A DNA stretch of 64,000 nucleotides from Pandoraea nosoerga (GCF_902459585.1 NZ_CABPSC010000011.1:1-64000); one strand, 5' to 3'. Shown: positions 26,901 through 38,439, numbered from the stretch's first letter. Numbers and translations are program-made. Notes: generated from the letters alone by a model not told the origin.

Positions 26901-27923
26901 ATGAACCGGACAGCCATCGTATCGCTCACCCTCGGCCTCGCCCTTTTCGTCGCCCTGCTGATCTGGCAGGGGGCCGGCTCGGTCATGTCCACGCTGGCCA
27001 TGGCCGGCTGGGGTCTGCTGCCCATCGCGGCGTTCCACCTCGTGCCGCTGGCGCTCGACGCCGCCGCCATCCAGGTGCTCGTGGCGAGGTCCTGCTCGCT
27101 GCGCCGCGCCGTGCTCACGCGCTGGGTCGGCGAATCGGTCAACAGCCTGCTGCCCGCCGGCCAGATCGGCGGGCCGATCGCGATGGTGCGCCAGATGAAG
27201 CAACGCGGACTGGCGGGCCGGGAAGCGGCCGCCGCCATTACCGTGAGCACCACGCTGCAGGCCGTGGCACAGATCGTCTTCGCGCTGCTCGGACTCGCGG
27301 TGTTCGGCATCAGCGCCACGCGCGACACGGCCGCCGGCCTGTGGCTGCCGATGCTGCTCGCCACCGGCGTCATTTCGGCGCTGCTCTATGTGTTCTACGT
27401 CGCACAGCGGCGCGGCATTTTCGGCTGGGCGTTGCGCATGCTGTCGAAAATGTCGTCCAAGCGCGACTGGTCGTCGCTGCTCGATCGCGCCGACGCCGTC
27501 GACGAAATCGTGCAACGCATGTATGGCGAGCGCCGCCAGTTGTTTGCGAGCTTCGTGCTGAGCCTGCTCGGCTGGATCGTCGGCACCGCCGAAGTCTGGC
27601 TGGTCCTGCAGTTCATCGGCCATCCGGTGAGTTGGGTCGACGCCCTGCTGCTCGAAAGTTTGGGGCAGGCGATTCGCGGCGCCGCTTTCTTCGTGCCGGG
27701 CTCGCTCGGCGTGCAGGAAGGCGGCTACCTGCTGCTCGCCTCGCTCGTGGGCCTGCCGGCCGACGCCGCGCTGGCCCTGTCGCTGGCCAAGCGCACGCGC
27801 GAGCTGCTGCTCGGCGTGCCGGGCCTCGTCTATCTGCATTACTCCGAACGTGGCTGGCGTCGCCGGCGCGCTGCGCAACAGAGCGTGCCGCTGCCTGCCG
27901 CCACCGATACTGCACCGCTTTAA
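26901..27923 (+). CDS. hpnL: HpnL-like integral membrane protein (UPF0104 / LPG synthase TM family)
   Basis: 340 residues with about eight membrane helices. The conserved segment VGESVNSLLPAGQIGGPIAM and FFVPGSLGVQEGGYLLLASL mark the lysylphosphatidylglycerol-synthase-type membrane family, of which HpnL is the hopanoid-locus branch. Relatives move lipids or lipid-linked groups between membrane leaflets. The ATG directly follows the stop of the fused enzyme gene, so translation is probably coupled. A role in flipping the phosphonolipid or hopanoid made by its neighbours is inference. Confidence 0.85.
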   Translation: MNRTAIVSLTLGLALFVALLIWQGAGSVMSTLAMAGWGLLPIAAFHLVPLALDAAAIQVLVARSCSLRRAVLTRWVGESVNSLLPAGQIGGPIAMVRQMKQRGLAGREAAAAITVSTTLQAVAQIVFALLGLAVFGISATRDTAAGLWLPMLLATGVISALLYVFYVAQRRGIFGWALRMLSKMSSKRDWSSLLDRADAVDEIVQRMYGERRQLFASFVLSLLGWIVGTAEVWLVLQFIGHPVSWVDALLLESLGQAIRGAAFFVPGSLGVQEGGYLLLASLVGLPADAALALSLAKRTRELLLGVPGLVYLHYSERGWRRRRAAQQSVPLPAATDTAPL

Positions 27924-27938
27924 AGAAGGATATCGACC

Positions 27939-28703
27939 ATGCGGGCCATTATTCTCGCTGCAGGCATGGGCCTGCGTTTGCTCCAGCCCGAAGACAAGCA
28001 GTCGCCGAAGTGCCTGCTCAGGTTCGACGGCATGTCGTTGCTCGAGCGCCATCTGCGCATGCTCGCGGCCGCCGGCATCACGGACGTCGTACTCGCGCTC
28101 GGCTTCCATCACGAGCAGGTGAGCGAAGAACTCGAGCGTCTGAACTGGACGCCGCGTCCGCAGATCCGCCTCAATCCGGAATTCCATCTGGGCAGCGTGC
28201 TCACGCTGCACACGGCGGCCGATGCGCTGAGCGCGGGCGGCGACGTGCTCGTCATGGACGCCGACGTGCTCTACGATCAGCGCATCTTCAACGCGCTGGT
28301 CGCCGGCCAGAGCGCCAACCGCCTGCTCATCGACCGCGACTTCGAAGTGGGCGACGAGCCGGTCAAGCTGTGCCTGAAGGACGGCGTGCCCGTCGAGCTG
28401 CGCAAGCAGGTCATGGTCGGGCTGGCCTACGACACGGTCGGCGAGTCGGTCGGCTTCTTCCGCTTCAACGAGGCCACGGCCACGCGCCTGGCGGAAATCA
28501 CGCGCGACTACGTCGAATCGGGCCGCGCCAAGATGCCGCACGAAGAAGCCGTGCGCGACCTGCTGCTCGAGCGCGGCGCGCAATTCGAAACGGCCGACGT
28601 CACGGGTTTCCCGTGGATCGAAATCGACTACCCTGAAGACGTGAAGCGCGCCGCCGACCAGGTGCTGCCGCAACTCGAACCGCTCACGATGGTGTCCGAA
28701 TGA
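27939..28703 (+). CDS. Nucleotidyltransferase, probable 2-aminoethylphosphonate (or choline-phosphate-like) cytidylyltransferase
   Basis: 254 residues of the sugar/choline-phosphate nucleotidyltransferase fold. The nucleotide loop [11 protein letters not shown] (residues 4-14), a Lys in SPKCLL and the metal pair VMDADVL (D107, D109) are all intact, so it should be active. PntC-type enzymes activate 2-aminoethylphosphonate with CTP, and this gene lies between a CDP-alcohol transferase and PEP mutase, so CMP-aminoethylphosphonate is the likely product. AAGAAGGA precedes the ATG; it overlaps the next gene by ATGA. Confidence 0.85.
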   Translation: MRAIILAAGMGLRLLQPEDKQSPKCLLRFDGMSLLERHLRMLAAAGITDVVLALGFHHEQVSEELERLNWTPRPQIRLNPEFHLGSVLTLHTAADALSAGGDVLVMDADVLYDQRIFNALVAGQSANRLLIDRDFEVGDEPVKLCLKDGVPVELRKQVMVGLAYDTVGESVGFFRFNEATATRLAEITRDYVESGRAKMPHEEAVRDLLLERGAQFETADVTGFPWIEIDYPEDVKRAADQVLPQLEPLTMVSE

Positions 28704-30409
28704 ACGCTCCCGACGCATTCTCCCTGCCGCCGAGCGCCACGCGCGCGGCACAACTGCGCGCGATGCTGCGCAGCAACCAGCTCGAATTCCTGATGGAAGC
28801 CCACAACGGCCTGTCCGCGCGCATTGTGCGCGAGGCCGGCTTCAAGGGCATCTGGGCCTCCGGACTGGCCATTTCGGCGCAGTTCGGCGTGCGCGACAAC
28901 AACGAAGCGAGCTGGACGCAAGTCGTCGACAACCTCGAGTTCATGGCCGATGCCAGCAATCTGCCGATTCTGCTCGACGGCGACACCGGTTACGGCAACT
29001 TCAACAACATGCGCCGTCTCGTGCGCAAGCTCGAGCAGCGCGGCGTGGCCGGCGTGTGCATCGAAGACAAGGTCTTCCCGAAGACGAACAGCTTCATCGG
29101 CGGCGAGCGTCAGCCGCTCGCGGACATCGACGAATTCTGCGGCAAGATCAAGGCCGGCAAGGACTCGCAAAGCGACGACGACTTCTCGATCGTGGCGCGC
29201 GTCGAAGCGCTCATCGCCGGCTGGGGCATGGAAGAGGCGCTGCGCCGCGCCGAGGCCTATCGTCAGGCCGGCGCCGACGCCATCCTCATTCACAGCAAGC
29301 TCAAGCGCGCCGACGAGATCGTCCAGTTCGCGCGCGAATGGGGCAATCGCTGCCCGCTGGTGATCGTGCCGACCAAGTACTACAGCACGCCGACCGATGT
29401 CTTTCGCGACGCCGGCATCAGCGTCGTGATCTGGGCAAACCATCTGATCCGTGCGGCCACCTCGGCCATGCAGGCGGTGGCCGCCGAGATCCATCGCAGC
29501 GAGACGCTCGTCAACGTCGAAGACCGCATTGCCACCGTGGACGAAATCTTCCGCCTGCAGGACGCCGACGAATACACCGAAGCGGAAGATCGCTACCTGT
29601 CGGCGGCGAATGCGCCGCGCTCGGCCATCGTGCTGGCGGCCAGCCGCGGCAAGAACCTCGAGAGCGTGACGACGGATCGCCCGAAGGTCATGCTGCCGGT
29701 CGCGGGCAAGCCGTTGCTGCGCTGGCTCGTCGACGGCTTCAAGAAGCAGGGCATCAACGACATCACCGTCGTGGGCGGCTATCGTGCCGACGCCATCGAC
29801 ACGGCCGGCATCACGCTTGCCATCAACGAGCGCCACGCCGAGACGGGCGAGCTCGCCTCGCTCGCACGCGTGGGCCACGCCTTCGCGCACGACACGGTGA
29901 TCTCGTATGGCGACCTGCTCTTTCGCAGCTACATCGTGCGCGATCTCGTCGAGAGCGAGGCCGACTTCACCGTCGTGGTCGACTCGACCGCCGCGAGCAC
30001 CGCGAATGCGGCCAACGCCAGCGTGCGCGACTTCGCGTACTGCTCGGCGGGCGATGACCGCGGGCTGTTCGGCCAGCAGGTGCTGCTCGAGAAGATCAGC
30101 GGCGAGGCCGCCGACGCCGGCCGCACGCCGAATGGCCGCTGGATCGGGCTGCTGGCCGTGCGCGGCGACGAAGGCCGCGCGCGGCTGCAACGCGTGTTCG
30201 CCGCGCTGCAGGCCCGTCCGGAGTTCGATCGGCTCGGCATGCCCGAACTTATCAACGCGCTGGTGCACGATGGCGCGAAGATCGCGGTGCAGTACGTACA
30301 CGGCCACTGGCGCGGGGTGAACGACATGGAAGAATTCCGCCGCGCCGCCGATTTCGCGCACGGCCAGACGCCGTACAGCGGCGCCAATGCGGAGGCGCAA
30401 GGTGATTGA
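28700..30409 (+). CDS. aepX: Phosphoenolpyruvate mutase fused to a second nucleotidyltransferase-like domain
   Basis: 569 residues. Residues about 15-290 are PEP mutase: [13 protein letters not shown], the metal-site strand LLDGDTGYG, and the family signature E122-D-K-V-F-P-K-T-N-S131. It converts PEP to phosphonopyruvate, the entry to C-P bond compounds. Residues about 308-550 are a nucleotidyltransferase-like domain, but its loop reads [12 protein letters not shown] instead of LAAGxGxRL, lacking one Gly and the Arg, while [15 protein letters not shown] is kept. That domain may be weakened, regulatory or use a different substrate, as the intact stand-alone enzyme lies next door. Start overlaps the previous stop (ATGA). 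Confidence 0.93.
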   Translation: MNAPDAFSLPPSATRAAQLRAMLRSNQLEFLMEAHNGLSARIVREAGFKGIWASGLAISAQFGVRDNNEASWTQVVDNLEFMADASNLPILLDGDTGYGNFNNMRRLVRKLEQRGVAGVCIEDKVFPKTNSFIGGERQPLADIDEFCGKIKAGKDSQSDDDFSIVARVEALIAGWGMEEALRRAEAYRQAGADAILIHSKLKRADEIVQFAREWGNRCPLVIVPTKYYSTPTDVFRDAGISVVIWANHLIRAATSAMQAVAAEIHRSETLVNVEDRIATVDEIFRLQDADEYTEAEDRYLSAANAPRSAIVLAASRGKNLESVTTDRPKVMLPVAGKPLLRWLVDGFKKQGINDITVVGGYRADAIDTAGITLAINERHAETGELASLARVGHAFAHDTVISYGDLLFRSYIVRDLVESEADFTVVVDSTAASTANAANASVRDFAYCSAGDDRGLFGQQVLLEKISGEAADAGRTPNGRWIGLLAVRGDEGRARLQRVFAALQARPEFDRLGMPELINALVHDGAKIAVQYVHGHWRGVNDMEEFRRAADFAHGQTPYSGANAEAQGD

Positions 30410-31589
30410 GGCAGGGCAGTTCGTCGAAGCCGCGCGAAAGCACGGCTTCACTTGGTACACCGGCGTGCCGTGTTCGTTCCTCACGCCGTTCATCAACTAC
30501 GTGCTGCAGGACCCCACGCTGCACTATCTGTCGGCGGCCAACGAGGGCGACGCCGTCGCGATCGCTGCGGGCGCCACGCTGGGCGGGGGCCACGGCGTAC
30601 GCGCCGTCACCATGATGCAGAACTCCGGGCTGGGCAACGCCGTGAGCCCGCTCACCTCGCTCACGTGGACGTTCCGCCTGCCGCAATTGCTGATCGTGAC
30701 GTGGCGTGGCCAGCCGGGCATCACCGACGAGCCGCAGCACGCGCTCATGGGCCCGATCACGCCGGCCATGCTCGACCTGATGGAAGTGCCCTGGGAGCTG
30801 TTTCCCACCGAGCCCGACGCGATTGCGCCGGCGCTCGAGCGCGCCGTAAGGCACATGGACGAGACCGGGCGTCCGTATGCGCTCGTCATGCAAAAGGGCA
30901 GCGTGGCGCCCTTCCCGCTGCAGCCGGCCGAGCGTGCGGCGCGCCCGGCGCAGCCCGCGCCGGTGTCGCTCATGCGCGGTGTGGCGCCCACCGATCTGCC
31001 GGCACGACGCGACGCACTCGAGCGCGTCGTCGCGCACACGCCGCTCGAGAGCACCGTCGTGCTCGCATCGACGGGTTTCTGCGGTCGCGAACTGTACGCG
31101 CTCGACGATCGCCCCAATCAGCTCTACATGGTCGGCTCGATGGGCTGCGTGACGACGCTGGCGCTCGGCCTCGCGCTCGCGCGCCCGGAGCTGCGCGTCG
31201 TGGCACTCGACGGCGATGGCGCGGCGCTCATGCGCATGGGGGCGTTCGCCACGCTGGGTGCGTATGGGCCGTCGAACCTCGTGCATCTGCTGCTCGATAA
31301 CGCGTCGCACGACTCCACGGGAGCGCAGGCCACCGTCTCACCGACGGTTTCGTTCGCGGGCGTGGCCGCCGCCAGCGGTTACGCGCTCGCGCTCGAAGGC
31401 GATACGCTCGACGTCGTCGAGCAACTGTTCGACGCCCGCACGTCCAGCCCGAGCAGCGGGCCGCGCTTCGCCTGCCTGAGCACGCGCCCCGGCACGCCCG
31501 ACGGCCTGCCGCGCCCGAAGGTCACGCCCGAGGCCGTCAAGTCGCGCCTGATGGGCCATATCGCATCACGCGCCCGGGCCTCGGCCTGA
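30402..31589 (+). CDS. aepY: Phosphonopyruvate decarboxylase
   Basis: 395 residues, thiamine diphosphate-dependent. Seen: [16 protein letters not shown] and [19 protein letters not shown] in the pyrimidine-binding half, and the ThDP motif [17 protein letters not shown] in the C-terminal half. It decarboxylates phosphonopyruvate to phosphonoacetaldehyde, the step that makes the mutase reaction irreversible. I choose GTG at 30402 (GGAGG seven bases before it, giving [13 protein letters not shown]) over the ATG at 30387. It overlaps the end of aepX by 8 bp. Confidence 0.94.
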   Translation: MIEAGQFVEAARKHGFTWYTGVPCSFLTPFINYVLQDPTLHYLSAANEGDAVAIAAGATLGGGHGVRAVTMMQNSGLGNAVSPLTSLTWTFRLPQLLIVTWRGQPGITDEPQHALMGPITPAMLDLMEVPWELFPTEPDAIAPALERAVRHMDETGRPYALVMQKGSVAPFPLQPAERAARPAQPAPVSLMRGVAPTDLPARRDALERVVAHTPLESTVVLASTGFCGRELYALDDRPNQLYMVGSMGCVTTLALGLALARPELRVVALDGDGAALMRMGAFATLGAYGPSNLVHLLLDNASHDSTGAQATVSPTVSFAGVAAASGYALALEGDTLDVVEQLFDARTSSPSSGPRFACLSTRPGTPDGLPRPKVTPEAVKSRLMGHIASRARASA

Positions 31590-31626
31590 GCGTTTCCCTT
31601 TACCTATTTGCCGAGGAAGCTTCGCC

Positions 31627-32700
31627 ATGCTGTTACTGAACCCGGGCCCCGTTACCCTGACCGAGCGTGTCCGCAAGAGCCTGCTGCAGCCCGACCTGTG
31701 CCATCGCGAGCCCGAGTTCTTCGACCTGCAGGATGAAGCCCGCGCGCGTCTGATCTCCGTCTACGGCCTCGACCCGGACGTGTGGACGCCGGTCCTGATG
31801 ACCGGCTCGGGCACCGCCGCCGTCGAGAGCATGACGGCCGGCCTCGTGCCCGAAGGCGGCCGCCTGCTGATCGTGGAAAACGGCGTGTACGGCGAGCGCA
31901 TCTCGCAGATCGCAAGGCAGTACCGCATCGATCACGACGTGATCCATTTCGAGTGGATGCAGGCGCCCGATCTGGCGCAGGTCGTCGCAAGGCTCGACGC
32001 CGCCGGCGATCGCCCGTACACGAACGTGGCGATCATCCATCACGAGACGACGACCGGCCGTCTGAACGACCTGGCCGGTATCGCGAACGCCTGCCGCGAG
32101 CGCGGCATCGACCTGCTGGTCGACGGCGTGAGCAGCTTCGCGGCCGAGGCCATCGACTTCGATGCACCGGGCATCGCCGCGGTGGCGGCCACGGCCAACA
32201 AGTGCCTGCACGGCGTGCCGGGCGTGTCGTTCGTGCTGGTGCGCAAGCGCGCGCTCGCCAGGGCGGCGAGCCGCACGTATTACCTCGACATCGGCCGTCT
32301 CGCCAAGCTCCAGGCTGAGCGCAACACCCCGTTCACGCCGTCCGTGCATGCGTACTACGCGCTCGTCGAGGCGCTGCGCGAGCTCGAAGACGCGGGCGGC
32401 TGGGAAAAGCGTCACGCGCACTATGGCGCCCTCGCCGAGCAGGCGCGTGCCGGTCTGGCCGCACTCGGCATCGACAGCGTGCTGCCGCCGGCCGAGTCGT
32501 CGGTCGTGCTGCGCGCGTACAAACTGCCCGCCGGCGTGGATTACCCGCGTCTGCACGATTGGCTCAAGGCCGACGGCTTCGTGATCTACGCAGGCCAGGG
32601 CGGCCTGTCGAGCACGCTGTTCCGCATCTCGACGATGGGCAACCTCGCGACGGCCGACATCGACCGCCTGCTGGCGTCTTTCGCGCGACTGGTGCAGTGA
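31627..32700 (+). CDS. aepZ: 2-aminoethylphosphonate transaminase
   Basis: 357 residues of class-V aminotransferase fold: [14 protein letters not shown] start, [23 protein letters not shown], and PLP lysine K192 in [11 protein letters not shown]. It interconverts phosphonoacetaldehyde and 2-aminoethylphosphonate; the co-located mutase and decarboxylase show that the direction here is synthesis. GAGGAAG precedes the ATG. It is the last of the three dedicated phosphonate enzymes, with dxs 22 bp behind. Confidence 0.94.
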   Translation: MLLLNPGPVTLTERVRKSLLQPDLCHREPEFFDLQDEARARLISVYGLDPDVWTPVLMTGSGTAAVESMTAGLVPEGGRLLIVENGVYGERISQIARQYRIDHDVIHFEWMQAPDLAQVVARLDAAGDRPYTNVAIIHHETTTGRLNDLAGIANACRERGIDLLVDGVSSFAAEAIDFDAPGIAAVAATANKCLHGVPGVSFVLVRKRALARAASRTYYLDIGRLAKLQAERNTPFTPSVHAYYALVEALRELEDAGGWEKRHAHYGALAEQARAGLAALGIDSVLPPAESSVVLRAYKLPAGVDYPRLHDWLKADGFVIYAGQGGLSSTLFRISTMGNLATADIDRLLASFARLVQ

Positions 32701-32722
32701 GCGCGGGCAAGGACGTTCAGCC

Positions 32723-34669
32723 ATGACCGATCTGCTTGCCAGCATCCAGTCCCCGGCGGCCCTGCGCGCCCTCTCGCGCGCCGAGCTGCGCCGTCTGGCC
32801 GACGAAGTGCGTGCATGCGTGCTCGAGAACGTGTCGCGCACCGGCGGGCATCTGTCGTCGAACCTCGGCACCGTTGAGCTCACGATCGCCCTGCACTACG
32901 TGTTCGATACGCCCAACGACCGCATCGTGTGGGACGTCGGCCACCAGACTTATCCGCACAAGATCCTCACGGGCCGCCGCGAGGCCATGCCGACGCTGCG
33001 TCAGTGGCAAGGCCTCTCGGGCTTCCCGAAGCGCGACGAGTCGCCCTATGACACCTTCGGCACGGCGCACTCGAGCACGTCGATCTCGGCGGCCCTCGGC
33101 ATGGCGCTGGCGAGCAGGATCAAGGGCGAGAAGCGGCATGCGATCGCCGTGATCGGCGACGGCGCGATGACGGCGGGCGAAGCCTTCGAGGCATTGAACA
33201 ACGCCGGCGTGTACGACGACCTGCCGTTTCTTGTCGTGCTCAACGACAACGACATGTCGATCTCGCCGCCGGTCGGTGCGCTCAACCAGTACCTCACGCG
33301 GCTGATGTCCGGCCAGTTCTATTCGGCGGGCAAGGAAAGCGTTCGCCAGTTGCTGCGCAATGCCCCGGCGCCGATGCGCGAGCTCGCGCACAGGCTCGAG
33401 GAGCACGCCAAGGCCATCGTGCAGCCGACGGGCACGATGTTCGAAGAATTCGGCTTCAACTATCTCGGCCCCATCGACGGTCATGACCTGGACGCGCTCA
33501 TTCCCGCGCTCGAGAACATCAAGGCGCTCAGGGGGCCGCAGTTCCTGCACGTCGTCACGCGCAAGGGGCGCGGCTACAAGCTCGCCGAAGCCGATCCGGT
33601 GCTGTATCACGGGCCCGGCAAGTTCAATCCGAGCGAGGGCATTCGGCCCGCCGCGCCCGGCACCGCCTCACCGAAGACCTATACACAGGTCTTCGGCGAA
33701 TGGCTGTGCGATGCGGCGGCCGCCGACGCGCGCGTGGTCGGCATTACCCCCGCCATGCGCGAAGGCTCCGGTCTGGTGGCGTTCGAGAAGCGCTTTCCCG
33801 AGCGCTATTACGACGTGGGCATCGCCGAGCAGCATGCGGTGACGTTCGCCGGCGGGCTCGCCACCGAGGGGCTCAAGCCGGTCGTCGCGATCTACTCGAC
33901 GTTCCTGCAGCGCGGCTACGATCAGCTGATTCACGACGTGGCGCTGCAGAACCTGCCGGTGGTCTTCGCCATCGATCGCGGCGGCCTCGTGGGCGCGGAC
34001 GGGGCAACGCATGCCGGCGCGTATGACATGGCCTACCTGCGCTGCATCCCGAACATGGTGGTCATGGCCCCGGCCGATGAGAACGAATGCCGCCAGATGT
34101 TGCAAACGGCGCTGGGCATCGACGGCCCGAGCGCCGTGCGCTATCCGCGCGGCGCCGGTCCCGGCGTGGCAACGCAGAGCGGGCTGTCGACGCTGCCCGT
34201 GGGCCGCGCGCAAACGCGTCGTCAAAGCGGCGCCCCGGCCGGCCGCCGCGTCGCCATCCTCGCCTTCGGCTCGATGGTCGCCCTCGCGGAGCAGGTGGCG
34301 GAGGAGTTCGACGCGAGCGTGCTCAACATGCGCTTCGTCAAGCCGCTCGACGAGGCCGCCGTGCTCGGGGCCGCGCGCTCGCACGACCTCGTCGTGACGC
34401 TCGAGGAAGGCGCCGTGATGGGCGGCGCGGGCACGGCATGCGTGGAAGCGCTCAACGCCAGCGGCGTGCAGGCAAACGTGCTCCAGCTCGGTCTGCCCGA
34501 CACGTACATCGATCAGGGCACGCCGGCGCAGCAACTCGCCTCGGTGGGACTGGACAAGCCGGGGATCATCGCATCGATCCGGCGCGCCATGGCCGAACGC
34601 CTGGGTGGCAAGGTCGAGTCCGTGGCGCCGGCGTCCTCGGCGCCCTCCCCGGCGCCGTCCCGCGCCTGA
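32723..34669 (+). CDS. dxs: 1-deoxy-D-xylulose-5-phosphate synthase
   Basis: 648 residues, full length for DXS. Seen: [28 protein letters not shown], the ThDP motif G145-D-G147 [29 protein letters not shown] and [15 protein letters not shown]. It makes DXP from pyruvate and glyceraldehyde phosphate, the first step of the MEP isoprenoid pathway. It closes the phosphonate operon 22 bp after the transaminase gene and is followed by a terminator. Its place links phosphonolipid and hopanoid precursor supply; ispH, the last MEP gene, lies 4 kb on. Confidence 0.95.
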   Translation: MTDLLASIQSPAALRALSRAELRRLADEVRACVLENVSRTGGHLSSNLGTVELTIALHYVFDTPNDRIVWDVGHQTYPHKILTGRREAMPTLRQWQGLSGFPKRDESPYDTFGTAHSSTSISAALGMALASRIKGEKRHAIAVIGDGAMTAGEAFEALNNAGVYDDLPFLVVLNDNDMSISPPVGALNQYLTRLMSGQFYSAGKESVRQLLRNAPAPMRELAHRLEEHAKAIVQPTGTMFEEFGFNYLGPIDGHDLDALIPALENIKALRGPQFLHVVTRKGRGYKLAEADPVLYHGPGKFNPSEGIRPAAPGTASPKTYTQVFGEWLCDAAAADARVVGITPAMREGSGLVAFEKRFPERYYDVGIAEQHAVTFAGGLATEGLKPVVAIYSTFLQRGYDQLIHDVALQNLPVVFAIDRGGLVGADGATHAGAYDMAYLRCIPNMVVMAPADENECRQMLQTALGIDGPSAVRYPRGAGPGVATQSGLSTLPVGRAQTRRQSGAPAGRRVAILAFGSMVALAEQVAEEFDASVLNMRFVKPLDEAAVLGAARSHDLVVTLEEGAVMGGAGTACVEALNASGVQANVLQLGLPDTYIDQGTPAQQLASVGLDKPGIIASIRRAMAERLGGKVESVAPASSAPSPAPSRA

Positions 34670-34708
34670 GGTGTCGGCCAGGCGTCGATCTTCACGCGCC
34701 CCAAAAGC

Positions 34709-34735
34709 AAAACGGCACCTTACGGTGCCGTTTTT
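34709..34735 (+). terminator. Rho-independent terminator after dxs
   Basis: AAAACGGCACC, loop TTAC, GGTGCCG and a T run; 40 bp after the dxs stop, and also usable for hpnN on the other strand because A residues lead the stem. Confidence 0.92.
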
Positions 34736-34788
34736 CGTTGGACGACGTGATCGGCGCGATCGACGTCATCGCCAGCATGCCCGGCAGG

Positions 34789-37440
34789 CTACTTCAGCGT
34801 CCTGGGAGGCTTGAGCAGCGCCGCGCGCTTGTCGCGCGGTTTGCCCATGAGCACGGGCTGGAAGAACACCGCGCCGACGAGCGTACACACGAGCGAGAGC
34901 GCGAGCAGCTTGCCCATGCTCGACGTGCCCGGGTGGTGCGAGAGCCACAGACTGCCGAACGCGATACCGGTGGTCGCCGCCGAGAGCACGACGGCTTGCG
35001 TGAGGCTCGACTCGAGCAGGCGCGTCTGCCCGTGACGCCATGCGATCACGTAGTAGATCTTGAACGCCACCCCCACCCCCAACAACAGCGGCAACGCGAT
35101 GATGTTCGCGAAGTTCAGCGGCAAGCCGATGAGCACCGTGATCTCGAGCGTCACGGCCGCCGAGACGAGCAGCGGCACGAGTGTGCGCAGCACGTCGCCG
35201 AAGTTGCGCAGCGCGAGCCACAACAGCACGGTGATCGACAGCAGCGCCCAGATGCCCGCTTCGATGAAGGCGCGAATGATGGTGTCGGCCGAGCGCAGGA
35301 TCGAGATGGGGCCGCCCACGGCGTCGGGCGTGGTCTGCAGCACGGCGGCACTGAACTTGCGCAGCATGGCGTCGTCGCCCGGATCGGCGCCCTTTGCCAC
35401 GCGTGGCGAAATGTTCACGAGCGCCCGCCCGTCGGCCGAGACCCATTGCGAGACGATGTCCTTGGGCAGCGTCTCGCGCGTGATCGGGCTCGGCTGAAGC
35501 GCGTCGCGCAATTGTGCAAGGGCCAGCTTCAGCGGCTCGGCAATGGCGCGTTCGGCGCGATCACGCGTGGCCGCGTCGGCCGCCGCGAGCTTGCGCAGCG
35601 CCGTCGCCAGACGCTGCGCTTGCTTCGCCCCTTCGCCCGGATAGTCGATGGCAGCGTCTTCCAGTTGACCCGCCGCCGTCCTGAGCGTCGCTACGCGCAC
35701 GGCGTCGGGCACCGGCGCCAGCGGCGTCTGCGAGAGCAGCGGCAGCAGCGACGTTGCCGCCGCGCCGATCTGAGCGAGTTTGGCCGGCTGGTTGGCCGGC
35801 ATGAACGTGGTGAGCGTCACCACGCGCCCGACCTCGGGTACGGCGCGCAGCTTCGCGGCCTCGGCATCGGCCGCATCGAGATCGGGCGCGAGCAGTTGCA
35901 CGTCGTTCACCCCGGCTTCGGGCGAATTGGCCAGATCGAGCAGCGTAGCCATCGATTCCGTGTGCGGGTCTTTCAGATGCAGCGGATTGAAATCGAAGTG
36001 CAGACGCGCGAGCAGCGGCAAGCCCGCCACCACGAGGGCGAGCGTGCCGTACAGCAGCGGCTTGCGGTACTTCTCGGTGAAATCGTCGACGGGCCCGAGG
36101 CTGCGAAAGCCCGGCGAGCTCGGTTCTCCCTTCGGCTTGAACACGCTGATGAGCGCGGGCAGCAGCGTGATCGCCGACGGAAACGCCACGCACAGAATCC
36201 CGACGCCTGCGATAAGCCCCAGCTCCGACACGCCGCGATAGGCCGTCGGCAGGAACGAGAAGAAGCTGGCGGCCGTGGCCGCCGCAGCCAGCGACAACGG
36301 CATGGCAATCGCGCGCCCCGCGCTGCAGAGCGCCCCTTGCAGGACTTCCGCCTCGGAGCTCTCGCCGACCTTGTCGAGCCGATGGCGTTCCTCGCGATAG
36401 CGCACGCCGAACTGAATGCCGAAATCCACGCCGATGCCGACGAACAGCACCGCGAAGGCGACCGAAATCATGTTGAGCGCGCCGACCATCATCAGGCCCA
36501 GCGCGAAGGTCACCGCCAGGCCGGCCAGCAGCGTAATGAACACCGCCAGGATCATCTTGCCCGAGCGCACGGCAAGCCACAGCACCACGAGCACGGCGAG
36601 CAGCGTGATCACGGCGTTGGGCCCGGCGTCTTCGCGCACGGACGCGAACTCCTCGTCGGAGAGCGGGCGCGGGCCGGTCAGGCGCACCGTCGCGCCATAG
36701 CGTTCGGCGAGCTTCAGGTCGGCGGCCGCCTGCCGAATGCGCGTGGCGGCGTTCGCGCCCGCTTCGAGCGCGGCGTAGTCGAGCACCGGCTGCACGAGCA
36801 CGAAGCTGCGCGCGGCAGTCTCGGGCGCCACGAGCGCGCGCCACGACATGCCGGCCGGGCGCCCCGCGAGCACGTCCTCGGTCGTATCGGCGGCGCGCCC
36901 GAGCAGGCGCGACATGTCGGAGAGCTTCACCTGACCGGTCAGCAACGGCGTCTGCAACGTGACCGAGAGCAGCCCTGCCAGCCCGTTCAGACTCGGATCC
37001 TGCGCGAGACGGCCGATGAGCGGCTTCGCATCTTCGAGCTTGCCGGTAAGCGACCTGACGTCGTCGAGCGAGGCGAACAGCAGCGCGTTGTGCGCGAAGA
37101 ACTCGCCGGCGCCGGGGCGCGTCACGGCACGGAACACGTCGGTCTCGGTCGAGAGCCTGGCGGCCAGCTCGGCCGCGGCCCTCTCGGCAAATTCCACGGC
37201 CGGTGCCTGCACCACGGCGAGCGTGACGTCGGCCTTTTGCGGGAAGGCGCGATCGATTGCGCGGCCGCGCTCGGCGGCGGGCGTGTTCGAATCGATCAGG
37301 CTCGAGACGTCGGTATTGATGGCGAAGTGCCTGGCGACGTACACGCTGCTCGCAATCACGAGCAGGAGCGAAGCGAAAATGACCGGGTACGCGTGCTTCG
37401 CCGAAAAACGGACGATGCGCACGACGAGCGAACTCAGCAT
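34789..37440 (-). CDS. hpnN: Hopanoid transporter HpnN (MMPL/RND family)
   Basis: 883 residues, 12 helices with two large periplasmic loops, the RND/MMPL layout. Seen: an N-terminal helix, [19 protein letters not shown], the helix segment [18 protein letters not shown] with the proton-relay acid, and [20 protein letters not shown] before the second half. HpnN is known in Rhodopseudomonas to move hopanoids to the outer membrane. It is transcribed leftward, divergent from hpnM, with its end only 54 bp beyond the dxs terminator. Confidence 0.92.
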   Translation of the reverse strand: MLSSLVVRIVRFSAKHAYPVIFASLLLVIASSVYVARHFAINTDVSSLIDSNTPAAERGRAIDRAFPQKADVTLAVVQAPAVEFAERAAAELAARLSTETDVFRAVTRPGAGEFFAHNALLFASLDDVRSLTGKLEDAKPLIGRLAQDPSLNGLAGLLSVTLQTPLLTGQVKLSDMSRLLGRAADTTEDVLAGRPAGMSWRALVAPETAARSFVLVQPVLDYAALEAGANAATRIRQAAADLKLAERYGATVRLTGPRPLSDEEFASVREDAGPNAVITLLAVLVVLWLAVRSGKMILAVFITLLAGLAVTFALGLMMVGALNMISVAFAVLFVGIGVDFGIQFGVRYREERHRLDKVGESSEAEVLQGALCSAGRAIAMPLSLAAAATAASFFSFLPTAYRGVSELGLIAGVGILCVAFPSAITLLPALISVFKPKGEPSSPGFRSLGPVDDFTEKYRKPLLYGTLALVVAGLPLLARLHFDFNPLHLKDPHTESMATLLDLANSPEAGVNDVQLLAPDLDAADAEAAKLRAVPEVGRVVTLTTFMPANQPAKLAQIGAAATSLLPLLSQTPLAPVPDAVRVATLRTAAGQLEDAAIDYPGEGAKQAQRLATALRKLAAADAATRDRAERAIAEPLKLALAQLRDALQPSPITRETLPKDIVSQWVSADGRALVNISPRVAKGADPGDDAMLRKFSAAVLQTTPDAVGGPISILRSADTIIRAFIEAGIWALLSITVLLWLALRNFGDVLRTLVPLLVSAAVTLEITVLIGLPLNFANIIALPLLLGVGVAFKIYYVIAWRHGQTRLLESSLTQAVVLSAATTGIAFGSLWLSHHPGTSSMGKLLALSLVCTLVGAVFFQPVLMGKPRDKRAALLKPPRTLK

Positions 37441-37776
37441 GTAACGGTTCCGGAAGAAATTGACGGCAAAAGGGTGTGGCCGACCGCCAGCGCCGGCGGC
37501 TCGAGGGCAAAAGGTAAAGGGTAAAGGAGCGGGCGAGGCCCGTCACCGGAACTGTCGCCGCGCGCGGCACGAAAATGTAACCAAACGCCACACGGCGGGC
37601 CGCCTCCGGGAACCAACCGGGGACGGAATCCGTCGATCAGACGTTGGCCGCCGATGCGCGAAAAGTGCGGAAACAGTGAATTTTCAAAACCGCAGCAGTA
37701 TACAGGGGCCACATGGGGGTCGCCTGGACTACACTACGGCCTACCCCGATTTACACCAACGACGACAAGACTGGGC

Positions 37777-38439
37777 ATGAACAAATTTCTAGTGACGGCA
37801 GCCGCGGCCGTTGCCTTGAGCACCACCGCGGGCATCACCGGCGTGAGCCTCGTGTCGAGCGCCTGGGCGCAGGCGAGCGCCAACCCCAACGACATGGTCA
37901 GGACGGCCGTCGAGACGGTCGTCAAGGCGGCCAAGGCCGATCCGGCCGCGCGCAACGGCGACGCGGCCGCCACGGCCCGCATCGTGGCGCGCGACTTCCT
38001 GCCCTACACCGACTTTCGTCGCACCACGCGCTACGCCGTGGGCCCGAAGGTCTTCGATGCGGCCACGCCCGCTCAGCAGGAGCAGGTTTTCCAGCAGTTC
38101 CAGCAATTGCTCGTGAACACCTACGCCCTGCAGCTCATGCAGGTGCGCGGCACCGACCTGTCGTTCAAGTTCGCGCCGGCCAAGCTCGCGCCGAACAGCA
38201 CCGACGCGGTCGTGGGCGCGTCGGTGAGCGGCACCGGCGACAACCTGTCGGTGGCCTATCGGCTCGCCAAGACCGATAAGGGCTGGAAAATCTACGACAT
38301 CAACATGATGGGCGAGAACGTGGCCGACGCCTGGCTCATCCAGCTCTATCAACCGCAGTTCAAGGCGCGCATCGCCCAGGGGGGCATCGACGGGCTGATC
38401 GCGTACCTGCGCGACAAGAACGAGCGTTTCGGCAAATAA
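37777..38439 (+). CDS. hpnM: Periplasmic HpnM (MlaC/Ttg2D-like)
   Basis: 220 residues: signal peptide (MNKFLVTAAAAVALSTTAGI, cleavage near AWAQA) and an MlaC-type lipid-binding domain (RIVARDFLPYTDFRRTTRYA, VFQQFQQLLVNTYALQLMQV, WKIYDINMMGENVADAWL). MlaC relatives ferry phospholipids across the periplasm; HpnM is the hopanoid-locus branch. The ATG at 37777 has a weak ribosome site but starts the signal peptide. It is divergent from hpnN and could work with it. Confidence 0.9.
   Translation: MNKFLVTAAAAVALSTTAGITGVSLVSSAWAQASANPNDMVRTAVETVVKAAKADPAARNGDAAATARIVARDFLPYTDFRRTTRYAVGPKVFDAATPAQQEQVFQQFQQLLVNTYALQLMQVRGTDLSFKFAPAKLAPNSTDAVVGASVSGTGDNLSVAYRLAKTDKGWKIYDINMMGENVADAWLIQLYQPQFKARIAQGGIDGLIAYLRDKNERFGK

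Noticed and set aside
25188-28751. 1187-codon open frame on the minus strand
   Set aside because: It is antisense to four well-supported genes and is Arg/His/Gln-rich, the usual shadow frame of GC-rich coding sequence.
34087-37524. 1145-codon open frame on the plus strand
   Set aside because: It covers the end of dxs and is antisense to hpnN; composition is that of a shadow frame, with no domain.
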